NCBI GenBank assembly: GCA_021234155.1
Contig: JAJEKV010000005.1
Coordinates: 21,438,089-21,502,088 of the forward strand
Length of the DNA: 64,000 nucleotides
DNA from: Isoetes taiwanensis
Taxonomy: Eukaryota; Streptophyta; Lycopodiopsida; Isoetales; Isoetaceae
Direction of reading: 5' to 3'
Part shown: piece after piece, positions 22,295 through 32,189 of the stretch
Numbering within the stretch: position 1 is the stretch's first letter
Layout of the letters: each line of letters opens with the position of its first letter
The notes under the pieces: model-generated
What the model was told of the DNA's origin: nothing
Databases searched by the model: none
Seen by the model: only the letters and a program-made list of their open reading frames with translations
Program-made: the position numbers and the translations under genes

Positions 22295-24425
22295 TGCGCA
22301 AATCAACTGTCAAAAGCCATTCAGTGGTCCCATTGCCACTGCATAAGCCAAGTGCGGTAGACGATCATCATCCATATTTACCACCTTCTGGAAATAGACG
22401 ATGTGTCTATCAAGGGCCGCTCGCTGAAGTGGCAGGAAACCTGTCTCCTGCAACAAAATTTGATATGGGACCGTGGATTTCACTCCGAGTGCCCGTGCTA
22501 AGAAGGCCTTACACTTTTGTTCTAAGTCGCTCAAGTAGCAAGGGACACCACTGGGCCCCGGACTTCAACTCCGTTACAAAAGCGGGCTCTACCAATACCA
22601 CGAACAAATGTGCACGATGCCCCCAATCATATAGTTACGCTCGTGGTTATTGTTACGCATTGCATAGAGTGCTTTCCAGCCTTCTTTGCTACACGCAATC
22701 TTATGGAAGTGTCCCAGCATAGTGTAGAAGGAAACTCCACTCCCAGATACTTGTAGGTGGGTGTCACCTCCACTTGTTGCCCTCGATAAGTGAATGAAGG
22801 GGGCCTTGGATGGCGCGAGGATGAGATTAGGACCACCTTGGTCTTGGCGGTTGACGTTCATGTGCGGGCTGTGAGAATGTATCGAGCATCTAAGTGAGGC
22901 GCATATCCTGCGGAGTGTGAGCTAAGAGGTCAACATCGTCTGCATAGATGAGTTGTCCGATGACACGATGCAAAAGTTGGGTCCTGCCACCCCATTGTCC
23001 ATGAGCGGTGTTCCAACCGGTCAATGTATGCAGACCAAACAATGTTGGGGAAAGAGGACATCCACGGGCGGACCCCAATAGTGCTAGTGAATGGTTGTCC
23101 CGGTCATCCGCATCGGGCTGTACAACTCTCATTACAACACAGTATCGCATTTTGCATATCCACGGGAACCTCTAGTTGCCGCAATCTTTCCCATAACTTT
23201 TCCCGAGGCGCGGTGTCAAAAGCCTTCGCCAAAGTCAACAAAGCAACAATCACAGTCCGTAGGCGGTTTTACGCTATCCTCAACCAAAGTCCTCAATGTG
23301 AAGATATGATCAATGGTTGAATCTTGGGAGTCGAACCACTGCTTTGTGTGAGAGCTTCGACACCACGGCTTACGCCCACTGTCAGCTGTTGCTCAATAAT
23401 GCCCGCTAGCGGTTTGGCAAACACCGAACTGACCATGATTGTTCGGTGGTTGGTTGGACTATGTGGATCTCACTGCCTTGTAAATAAGGACAACTCGCTT
23501 GTGGTCCCTTCTTTGGGGAATCCTTCTGTGGCGCTCTGTTGAACATAGTGGTTGGGATTGGTACCATAGGCTCCCACCCCACTTGAGCAACTCGCTGTAT
23601 ACCATCGGTCCGTTGCTTTCCCATTGGCCAAGCGCTGCGGACCCTCGGTAACATCATCCTCTGTGATTTCTAATGTCGGACCATTACGTTGGGGGTATGA
23701 GTGCTCGTGTCCCTTGAGGATCATAGAGTTCTTTGCGGTATTGTTCCCCTTTGCTCATTAGTGATGTTCCCCTAAGGGTTGGGCTTTCGAAGAACCTTGC
23801 GCGGAAGATTCTAGGATGGCTTTTCAACATGGAAAACATTTCCCTTTGATGGCGTGCAATGTCTTGAGATTTCTTTGCCTTCAAAGAAAGCACCATCTTG
23901 TGTGGTGGCATGTGGGCATTGCATGATACGTGATGTGGCCGGGCCGGCATTTGTATTCCTTACACTCGGCATCAAACCACCGGACATTCTGGGGAATGTT
24001 GCGATCCCCCGTGATACCTCTCGGGCATGCTATCCCAAAACATCTTTACACAGCTTGATTACCAAGGAGCTCAATCGGTGACCCGTTTTTTGCTTTTGCT
24101 CTAGCGTGGGGGCACGCAAAATTCCCCGGAAGGTCATCTATGAGCATATCGGCATAATCCTTTGCCGCTCATAATCCAATCGCATAGCGAGGTATACAAG
24201 GAGCTTTGTAGAAGGGTTCTAGCGACTGCCAAACCAACCGCAGTAGAGTGGAAGGTGATCACAGTGTCTGTCTCCTCATCTCTACATGCCTACCCGAAAA
24301 GTGGTTGATCAAATGTACATCACCTTTCGGCGACTAATAGATAGTCCACCACACTAGATCCTCCACCCCGATTCTCTTGTCTGCGGGGTGCACTTACGGG
24401 AGGAAGGCCAGCGTGCCGGCCATTA
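22295..24425 (-). pseudogene. LINE (non-LTR retrotransposon) ORF2 remnant, minus strand
   Basis: Blocks read 5' to 3' on the minus strand. An endonuclease-like end lies at 24.4-24.2 kb, with GGGSSVVDYLLVAER resembling the VDY..I motif of AP-type endonucleases. A linker follows at 23.9-23.5 kb (MFSMLKSHPRIF, then ITEDDVTEGPQRLANGKATD). The reverse transcriptase at 23.15-22.9 kb has GCPLSPTLFGLHTLTGW and the catalytic LIYADDVDLL (YADD at about 22,935-22,946). A C-terminal region ends near 22,310 with GFLPLQRAALDRHIVYFQKV. The RT motif is very close to that of the plus-strand LINE at 54.7 kb, so both are probably one family. Frames are broken at several places. Confidence 0.75.
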
Positions 24426-24480
24426 CAAATTACCAAGTCAAAGACACCACATAGTAGAAACAAGCTGCAAATCCAAAGCG

Positions 24481-24590
24481 TGAGCTGAAGAAACACGGCG
24501 AGACAGAGAAGACTTTAAGAAAATATTAAGGACGGAATTAGAACAGAAGAAAATAAGAGAAAGGGATGAGACTAGTGAGATATTATACTC
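24481..24590 (+). pseudogene. Left half of a gag-like gene split by the 28.5 kb element
   Basis: An open plus-strand stretch rich in Glu, Lys and Arg (coiled-coil-like) runs from just after a TGA at 24,481 to the insertion point at 24,590. If the 28.5 kb element and one CTC are removed, this frame continues without a stop into the zinc-knuckle exon at 53,121-53,382. Upstream the frame is lost near GAGCTGAAG, a CTG site where a one-base error would matter. Likely the nucleic-acid-binding part of a retroelement gag. Confidence 0.55.
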
Positions 24591-25300
24591 CACAACAAGA
24601 AAAAGGCCATTTAGCGACGCTACGCGCCAATAGCGGCGTCTGCTTATGACGTCTGCGACGACGTCCCGGCGTCGTCGCTTCGAGCGTCGCCGCGAGACGT
24701 CGTTCGCGATTCGTCGCATCTGACGTCGCGTCGCATCGATGCGTTAGCCCGGCGTCAGCCTTGACGTCAGCGGGCAGAGGCGTGGCGACGTCGATACCGC
24801 CTGACGTCGCGTGGCATCGTCACCGTGAAATATACACGTGGAATATACCGTGGGAATATACCGTGGAACATCACCAAAATCCACGCAGCGTCGCGGTGAA
24901 AGCCACGATGTATCGTCGCATGCGGCGTGACCGCGATGGAACGGAACACGATGGAAAATTCAAAATCCGGCGTGTAGAAAAGCCCGCGTAGCAAAAAAAA
25001 AAAAGCCCGCGTGGATCGTCGCATCGACGTGAAGGGAAAAATAAAAAAATAAAAAAAATATTTATATAAAAAGCCACGTGGCAAAAAAAAAAAAAGCCCG
25101 CGGATGCGTCGCATCTTTGACGTGAAGGGAAAAAATAAAAAAATAAAAAAAAAAAAAAATATATTTATATAAAAATATTTTTAAATAATCACAAAAGTGT
25201 TTTTATATTCATATTTTTAAATAGTCACAAAATTATTTTTATATTTATATTTTTAAATAATCACAAAAAGTGAATTGTATTTATATTTTAAATAATCAAA
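24591..25300. repeat. Left terminal repeat and subterminal region
   Basis: After the terminal repeat come dense ACGTC, GCGTCG and GTCGC motifs (24.62-24.93 kb). Next are copies of a unit with AAAAAGCCCGCG and GACGTGAAGGGAAAAA (24.98-25.13 kb), then about four copies of an AT-rich unit containing TATTTTTAAATAATCACAAA (25.16-25.29 kb). Dense short motifs inside the ends are where CACTA transposase-associated proteins usually bind. Confidence 0.7.
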
Positions 25301-25389
25301 AAGACTTCGTTAAGAGGAGTATCCACCCTTTTAGCCTAGAGCTACTCTCTCTCGGTCTTACGTGGAGTAGTCATCCGAGTGCGTAGTTA

Positions 25390-27482
25390 GAGGGCCTTAC
25401 GCGATGCGGTTCGCGATTGGATGGCTCTCCATCGGCGTTTGCGAGATCCCTCATGGCGCCTTGCCTTATGTCATGCTCTAGACCTTCATTCATATCCATA
25501 CTTGCTTCCTATAAAAACCAAAAGAATATGGCGTTAATGTAGTTCATAGAATTATAATAATTTTCTACGCACCCCGCATTCCCGCCAATTGGGAGAGTTC
25601 CCTCGTCATTATAGCTGATGTCTGGATAAAAAGACTCCACGTTCCGTGTGGCTACTTGTACCTATTTGCTTGTTAGGGGCAAACCCAGTATAGATGTTCC
25701 TATGACAATATAACGAGTATTAGCTAGTGACATTTAAAGTTCTTATTAAAATTAATGTGAACTAATATAGCTCTTACGAATCTATGGAAAAACCCTTTTC
25801 GACCCCGTAATGAGCCCAAATGAGGCGCCTTTTCGATCACTTTTAGTTGCTTTGTCGGTCCAGAGCTCTATGTTTGCTTTTACGGATCCTTTGCGTTCGA
25901 ATGCAATCGATTGCAAGGCACACAACATTATCACAAGTTAAAGTGAGCGAATGACAAAAAAAAAAAAAATACCTTGATATCTTCCTTGTGGAATTAAGTG
26001 GTTTAGGGACTTTTGACCAATCGCCTTTTTTCTTTTTTTCGAAGTGCGCTTCCGGTTCCTTGACCACATGGTGCCTTTGACATAAATCGATAGATCAACG
26101 CCATATCAAAATAATAAAAACAAGACTATGACTAGGTCATGTACCTCCTTTTTAATTATAAGCTCGCCCATCATCGAAGTGAGCTTCTTCGGTTAAACGC
26201 TTTGCTTTTTTTCTATCTCACGGGAAACTCTGTTTCATTTTATTTTTGGCGCTCTCTATTTCGCGTTGGTCATAAAAGCGCCAGGCCACTCCCCCTATAT
26301 ACCGGGAGGCCATAAACGAAGATATTATTTGTGACCGCGTCCCTCAATGTAGTATAAAAGACACTTCCCTCATCATCCTTCTTAGGAAGAGCGTCCACTG
26401 AAGCATAAATGGTGGGTATATAAAAGCGTGTTTATGTCTCCGTCAATATACATATCCCGTCCGATTAAGAACCTTTTGAGCACTTTGCAATGTATTCTAA
26501 GTGAAGAGAATGAAAAAAACAACAAATTTAGATGACAAAGTACTAATATTTAAGGTTGATATCTTAAATAATATGTTCACATAACTTACATCAAAAATTA
26601 TTATCAATATGATAGTCGGGTATATTCGGGCCAAATCACTCATGAGACTTACGTGTCTAAAACAAAGCGAAATGGGCGCTCTTCTTGATGACACGTGGGC
26701 GTCGTCGGGATCCTTGCCTCTCAAGTCGGCGAAGCGACCATGTTCTTCGGATCCCGAACCACCATGATGATCGTCGCGATCTTGAAGGTTGTGAGTCTGT
26801 TGCTCCACTACTTCTTGACACGGGAAGTAATGAGAGAATGAGCATCTTTAACATCTTTAACCAAAGAAATGTTTGATGCGTGAGTGGATATATATTTTTA
26901 CTGTTGAAATCTTCCTCCAAGTTCCTTGCATTAGAAAAATCTGTTTCCCGTCTCTTGCCTAGAACGGGAGTCCATACTACGCTAGCATTCTCAATATTCG
27001 CGAGAGCGTGTGGCCGATAATCAACACTATGTCGTTGGGGAATAGGGCGGGGAGGTCGCCTAAGCGGCGTTGGTGTCAAAGAGGCAAAATATGCTGCAAT
27101 TTGGTCTCTCTCGGCGGGAGACATGTTTGCGAGGAAGGCGGGGAGCGGCGGAGGAGCTGCAGAAGCACAAATATCATGCATTTATTATTTTTATTTTCAT
27201 TTATTTATTATTTTTATAAAAAGCTATCTTAATACCCAAACCTGCTGGTGTAGTGATAGGTGGAGGTTGGCGTCTTGGAGGACCATCAGCACGATTGCCC
27301 CTACCTCGTGGAGTCCTCCTCCTATTTTCTCTAAACTCGTCCCTTTCCTCTACACAACAAATTAAAACTCCATGCATAAACTCACATACCTAATTAGAGG
27401 GTAAAGCATATAATAAAACTATATAAATACTTACCTTAGTCTTGCTCATTCTCCGCATGCGATTGCGATTACCTCTATTCAT
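25390..27482 (-). CDS. Gene Y: putative multi-exon gene with Arg/Gly-rich N-terminus
   Basis: Three 5' exons fit together by splice signals and phase. Exon 1 (27,435-27,482) starts at an ATG, encodes MNRGNRNRMRRMSKTK and is followed by GTAAGT. Exon 2 (27,242-27,347) encodes an Arg/Pro-rich stretch with RGRGNRADGPPRR and ends in phase 1. Exon 3 starts at 27,156 after ...TTCTGCAG and continues in phase with PPPLPAFLANMSPAERDQIA. Later blocks (26.8-26.65, 26.47-26.2, 26.06-25.84 and 25.5-25.4 kb) are coding-like, but their joins are unclear. The position beside the left end suggests the second gene of a CACTA element, but I do not recognise a known domain. Confidence 0.45.
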
Positions 27483-27625
27483 CGCCGAGAAAAAGAGCAC
27501 ACCTAGATCAAAAGAAATTGTGAGAGAAACATTTGATAACCATGAATGATATTGGTTGCAATAATAGAATGATACTTACAAACCATAGAGATGAAAAATA
27601 GTATTTTTATGGTTGAAATGTGCCA

Positions 27626-27763
27626 CTAATGAGCCCCGCGGACTTCTTTGCCAGTCTTGACCGCCTTGGCCCAGAGGGGGAGGCAGCGTAATGCCATGAA
27701 TATTGCATCAGCGAGAAAGAGGGCCACAATGAGGAAAACCGCTAAGAATTGAGCCTCCGCCAT
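27626..27763 (-). CDS. Small ORF, 45 codons, one predicted membrane segment
   Basis: ATG at 27,761-27,763 and TAG at 27,626-27,628. After MAEAQ comes a hydrophobic stretch (FLAVFLIVALFLADAIFMAL), then a short basic tail. It lies upstream of gene Y on the same strand. No family was recognised and chance occurrence is possible. Confidence 0.3.
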   Translation of the reverse strand: MAEAQFLAVFLIVALFLADAIFMALRCLPLWAKAVKTGKEVRGAH

Positions 27764-27894
27764 GACTATATATATTAATTTGAACATAACGAATTAGCGA
27801 GAGAAAAGCTTTGAACAAGTGTCTTTGAATAAATACCTAAATTTATATTCTTATCTTCTTATTTATATTATTAAAAAGTATCTACGTATATATG

Positions 27895-28200
27895 TATGGG
27901 GTGCATATCGAACTCTAGGTTGCCATATTATCGGGCCATGTATCATGTCATACACGAACCCTAAATTATCCCACGTGGCATTTTTAGTGCCACATCATGA
28001 AACCCCCTACGTTGCGTGTGGCACATCATCAAACCCTAGGTTGTGTCACGTCACGACTTCCTATTGCCACATCATAGTAAGTGCCATGTCATCAAACCCT
28101 AGCTGCGTGTGCCACATCATCAAACCCTAGATTGTGCCACATGGCATTTACAATCTAGGGTTTGATGATGTAGCACACAAAACCTAGGGTTTGGCGTCTT
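27895..28200. repeat. Diverged ACATCATCAAACCCTAG repeats with a near-perfect hairpin
   Basis: The motif (C)CACATCATCAAACCCTAG recurs about five times with variation. The last copy forms an inverted repeat. The arm CATCATCAAACCCTAGATTG (28,115-28,134 and one more base) is exactly complementary to 28,150-28,170, and pairing extends outward to 29 bp with one mismatch. The loop GCCACATGGCATTT itself contains a small palindrome. Confidence 0.8.
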
Positions 28201-28351
28201 TAGCGACACTTTATCTACAAGTTATGATTAATAATTTATTTACCATTAATAATAATTTTTTGATTAATAAATTACTTTTTCATTAGTAATTTTGACTAAA
28301 AACATTTATTGGTTGCAACAAGCCTCAAATAGGAAGACAAAATTATATTAA

Positions 28352-29865
28352 TCACTTCTTGCAAGCATTTAACGATAGCTTAGCCATCTCAAGTGGATCA
28401 CCACACTTCATATGTCGTCTCTCTCTCACAACTATATCGGAAGAAAGCCCTTTTGTTTTGAACACATCGACGACCGAGCAATAGATGGGCGATCCATGTG
28501 CACCAGCTCTCTATCCATCATCATTTGGACCTTCATATGTTGGATGATGTCCAATGTGCTAGAGTATCGATCGGTTGGGTTTATCTCAACACACAACCCC
28601 AAAGCGAATTGCACGGACAAAATCAAGGAGCATCTAAATAAATGTAGCCCGGGGAATATATGTCAGATATCTCATGCCCCATGATGCTTGGTCATCGATG
28701 ATGATGTAAAAACTCTCTTCTCCCACCAAGGATATCGCACTGTTCCATCTTGTAGTGTATAACGGCTCTTCAATTTGGGCATTCGCTCCTTGCAAAAAAA
28801 AAAGCGAGGGCCGTGTCCCAATCACCAATAGCCACCCACACATTTGTAAGGGAGTCATCAAAATGGAGTTTGACCCTTTTGCAATTGAGCTTTGTGTGTG
28901 TCCAACCTGGGCGTGGATGGCATAGACTCCTTACGCAAGGCGAGAGCTATTTACGGGGCGTGCTTATACACGAGTCTCATTTTGGCTTTCCACTCCGCAC
29001 TTATCTTCATATCAGCCCTTCTTGGAGCACTATGCATTGCATTTGACCATCTCCTATAAGAAGAGAATTGGCTCGGAAGATGGTCAAGTAATTACGCAAA
29101 GGTTCCTCCATTCATGAATGGCGGGACTACCATTGGTCCCCTCGTGGCTCATCTCCACAAAAGACCTCGGGGGCAAGTCAAAGGGTGTGGCCAATCTTTG
29201 GACTTGGGCTCTTGAAACGGATATACTTGTCGACCAACAACCATGATCAACTCTATCTTGGCCTCTCCACACAATGCCGATTATAATAATCATCTTGATT
29301 AAAGTACGGGGTTCCCAAGATGCGGATTTGGTATATTTGGCGATCTTGTTTACTACCAATGCACTTTACAACTCCAACAGCATCCACGGGAATCTTTGTC
29401 AATAAATCTTGACACATTTATCATGAGCATGTAATGATAATCTAGCCCCCTGCACCAATAGAGCTCCCACCATGGATAAGACTATCTAACTCCTTCACAC
29501 CTGCTCATCATTGGGGGCTCTCTTGGCCATCTTGTGATCTTTGCGTCGAACCTTTGCACTTCGCCATACGAATTAGCCCATCGTCCCCATTATGCCTCGA
29601 AGATAGGGGCTCATAAGTGGCACTTTATACTTAAGTAGCATCCTCAATTCTGGCTCGGGATTGCAAACCCAAGACTTTAAGTTCTTTCTCATCATATCTT
29701 CCAACTCGGACTCATGCTCGGCCACCTCCCACATAATTCGGACCGACATTCTTTCTCAACCGATGCTACAAAGCGGTTAATTGATCATCCCGGTTTGCAT
29801 ATGTCGCTTCGGGTCGATGCGGCGCATATTTGATTGATGAGGATGCGCCTAATTTCACTAAGCAT
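28352..29865 (-). pseudogene. Gene X copy 2
   Basis: Second copy of the unknown gene at 333-1,869. It starts MLSEIRRILINQICA at about 29,865. It keeps YIRFKSP (29.2 kb), HTKLNCK (28.89 kb) and TNVWVAIGDW (28.84 kb), and ends RRHMKCGDPLEMAKLSLNAC before a TGA at 28,352-28,354. Frames change several times, as in copy 1. The shared peptides in order, and the equal length of about 1.5 kb, are the reason for calling both copies real. The cloverleaf array at 30.5 kb and purine tract at 31.0 kb lie upstream, repeating the copy 1 layout. Confidence 0.5.
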
Positions 29866-30109
29866 CTCTGTCCTTCGAGGCCATTTTATGCCTACAAACA
29901 AAACAAAATAATGAATACAAAAAGCCAAGCATGCACAAAGTAAATGCAACATAATCTGACAATATCAAACATGTATGCACTATATAATCATTACTTATAA
30001 CACCCTATGGCGACTAATACCTTATCCGACCCCCAAAAAGCAAGAAAAAAAAAAGAAGAAGAAACAAGAAAAACTAAATAGGTTAGATTAGGGTATTGGA
30101 CCCGCGGTC

Positions 30110-30490
30110 AATTTACATTCGTATTACTAGTTAATTAGTTAGCGATAGTCCCAAATTTTAGTTAACTTTTTTAACCAAAAACACTACCTAAACTTATCTT
30201 AGCACCTTGTTCGATTAGTTAGCAAAATTAACTAAAAATTAACTAAATTAGAAATTTGCACTATAGAGGTCACTTTAAGTTTAGTTAATTGTACATATAA
30301 TTTTTTATGCCTTTGGCTAACTTAACTAGACATGTTGAAATAATTTAGTTAATTAGTTAAGTTATTTTTTACCAACGCTTTTAGTGCGAATTAGTACTAC
30401 ATTAAGTTAGCCTAACCTTTTTTTTTTAGCTACCTTGGGTGTGAAGGGAATCATCCGATTCTTTTGTTAACTTAACCTAGCCCTAGCTAC
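30110..30490. repeat. TTAGTTAA-rich block, possibly a MITE
   Basis: Variants of TTAGTTAACT and AATTAGTTAGC recur on both strands over about 370 bp. This style is common in plant MITEs. I could not fix ends or a target duplication. Confidence 0.3.
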
Positions 30491-30504
30491 CTCTAGCTAA
30501 AACC

Positions 30505-30905
30505 GACAATAAATGTGAACTAAGGCCCAACACCGGTCCTCCCCACTCAGCGGTGGAGCCGACCATGTCCCTTACCGTAGCCACATCTACCTAAGAATGA
30601 GAAGAAAAGTGGACTTGGACCCGACACCTAGTCCTCTCCACGCAAAAGGTGGAGCCGACCGTGACCTTGAACAAGCCACTACAATTTTATTTTAAACCTA
30701 AAAAAATAACAAGTGGGCCGAAGTGGACTTGAACCCTGCAGATGCGGGTCCTCTCCACTCTAGGTGGAGCCCGGCGTGCCCTTGAACAAGCCACTCATTA
30801 ACCTAGGAAACATTTATGATTGTAGTGAAAGTGGACTTGAACCCGGGTACATGGTCCTCCCCACTCTAGGTGGAGCCGACCCGCGCCCTTGAACAAGCCA
30901 CTCCA
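30505..30905 (-). repeat. Cloverleaf-like repeat array, four copies, best-preserved stems
   Basis: Units lie at about 30,510-30,585, 30,609-30,682, 30,722-30,795 and 30,830-30,902. In the last three, AGTGG at one end pairs with CCACT at the other, and CTCCAC pairs with GTGGAG in the middle. Read on the minus strand they end with GGGTTCAAGTCC, which fits the pol III B box. The array is 5' of gene X copy 2. Confidence 0.85.
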
Positions 30906-31034
30906 TCAATTTTTAACCTACTTAAAACTATAAAAATAAAATGCAAGTCACGATCAACTACTTACCAAAATAAGGACGCGTGTACAAGATCCCATGCTGG
31001 GTCCAAATCATAATAGAAAGTCGCAAATGTAAGT

Positions 31035-31885
31035 AACAAAGCATTAGAGGAATAAGAACAAAAGAAAAAAAAAGATCGAAGAGAAAGAAAGAAAAAAAAA
31101 AAAGGGGGATAGAAAACAAGAGATAGAAATAAAACAAGAAAAAAAAGAAATAAGAGAATAGAAGGGAAGAAATAAGGATAGAATAGAGAAGAAATAAGAG
31201 AAGAAACAAGAAAGAATGAAGAAAAAAATAAGAGGAAATAAGAGAAGGAAGGGGAATAGAATGGAAGGAAGAAATAAGGGAAGGGAAAGAAAAGGATCGA
31301 ATGGAAAGTGAGGAAGAAATGTGAAGAATAAGAAACAAATGAAGAATGAAGAAATGAAATTAAAAAGAATGAAGAATAAGAAATGAAAAAAAATGAAGAA
31401 TAAGGAAGGGAAGAGAAAGAAAAAGAAATGAGGGAAGGGAGGGAAAGAATTAGGAATGAGAAAGCATGAGAAAGAATGGAAATGAGAAACAAATGAGAAA
31501 GCATGAGAAAGCATGAGAAAGAAATGAGAAAAAGAAAATGAGAAAGCATGAGAAAGAAATGAGAAACAAAGAAATTAGAAAGAATGAGGAAGAATGAGAA
31601 AGAGTGAGGAATAAAGAATGAGAAGCATGAGGAAGAAAGAAATGAGAAAGAATGAGGAAGAAAGAATGAAAAAGAAATGAGGAAAGAAGAAATATGGAAA
31701 GAAAGAATGAGGAAAGAATGAAGCATGGAAGAAGGAGGAAGAAAATGAAGCATGAGGAAGAATGAGGAAGAAATGAAGCATGAGAAAGAAAGAAGGAGGA
31801 AGAATGAACGAGGCATGGAAGAATGGGAAGAAAAAAATCAAGAACAAAGAAGAAGAGGAAGGAAAGGAAACCAAAAAAAGAGGAA
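31035..31885. repeat. 850-bp purine-rich tract
   Basis: The plus strand is mostly GAAAGAATGAGGAAGAAATG-like sequence with few pyrimidines. The long Ser/Phe/Leu-rich frames on the minus strand (up to 284 codons) follow from this composition and are not proposed as genes. Confidence 0.85.
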
Positions 31886-32049
31886 GGTTGGGCATGCACC
31901 ATTCAATCCAAAAACCTATTCAATCTAAAAACATGATATACTAACCTTAGAATAGTTGCTTGCGGGAGTAGATCGCAGGTACTAAGCGCCCTGGATAAGC
32001 CAAGAACCTCGAAGAAGTAGGGCAAAAAGAAGTTCGGAAAAGCCGGGCC

Positions 32050-32185
32050 GCCCAGCGGTTCAAAATATTACAAATTAAGTCGCGCGGCGTCCACGCCGCA
32101 TCGCGGCGTTATTTCAAATCTGCGTCGCCGCGCGGCGCCCTTGCGGCGTATTTTGTTATAGCGGCGTTATTGTTTTTGCATCTTT
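32050..32185. repeat. GC-rich subterminal-type block, left part
   Basis: Repeated GCGGCGTTATT and CGCGCGGCG motifs lead to TTGTTATAGCGGCGTTATTG. The same motif (TTGTTATAGCGGCGTCG) resumes at 42,367, after the ~1.1 kb repeat block. The repeat block therefore appears to interrupt this subterminal region. Confidence 0.55.
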
Positions 32186-32189
32186 TTTA

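Noticed and set aside
27350-27370. CACAACAAATTAAAACTCC as a left end partnering the end at 42,407
   Set aside because: It matches for only about 9 bases, the flanks differ (CTA versus TAC), and it lies at an intron acceptor of gene Y.
30830-30902. Cloverleaf-like units as true tRNA genes
   Set aside because: A B-box-like element and closing stem exist, but there is no 7-base anticodon loop with a 5-bp stem, no clear A box and no standard D arm. They were kept as a structured repeat.
30962-31816. 284-codon open frame, Ser/Phe/Leu-rich, minus strand
   Set aside because: It is the translation of a purine-rich low-complexity tract; overlapping frames in the same tract are also open and none has a domain.
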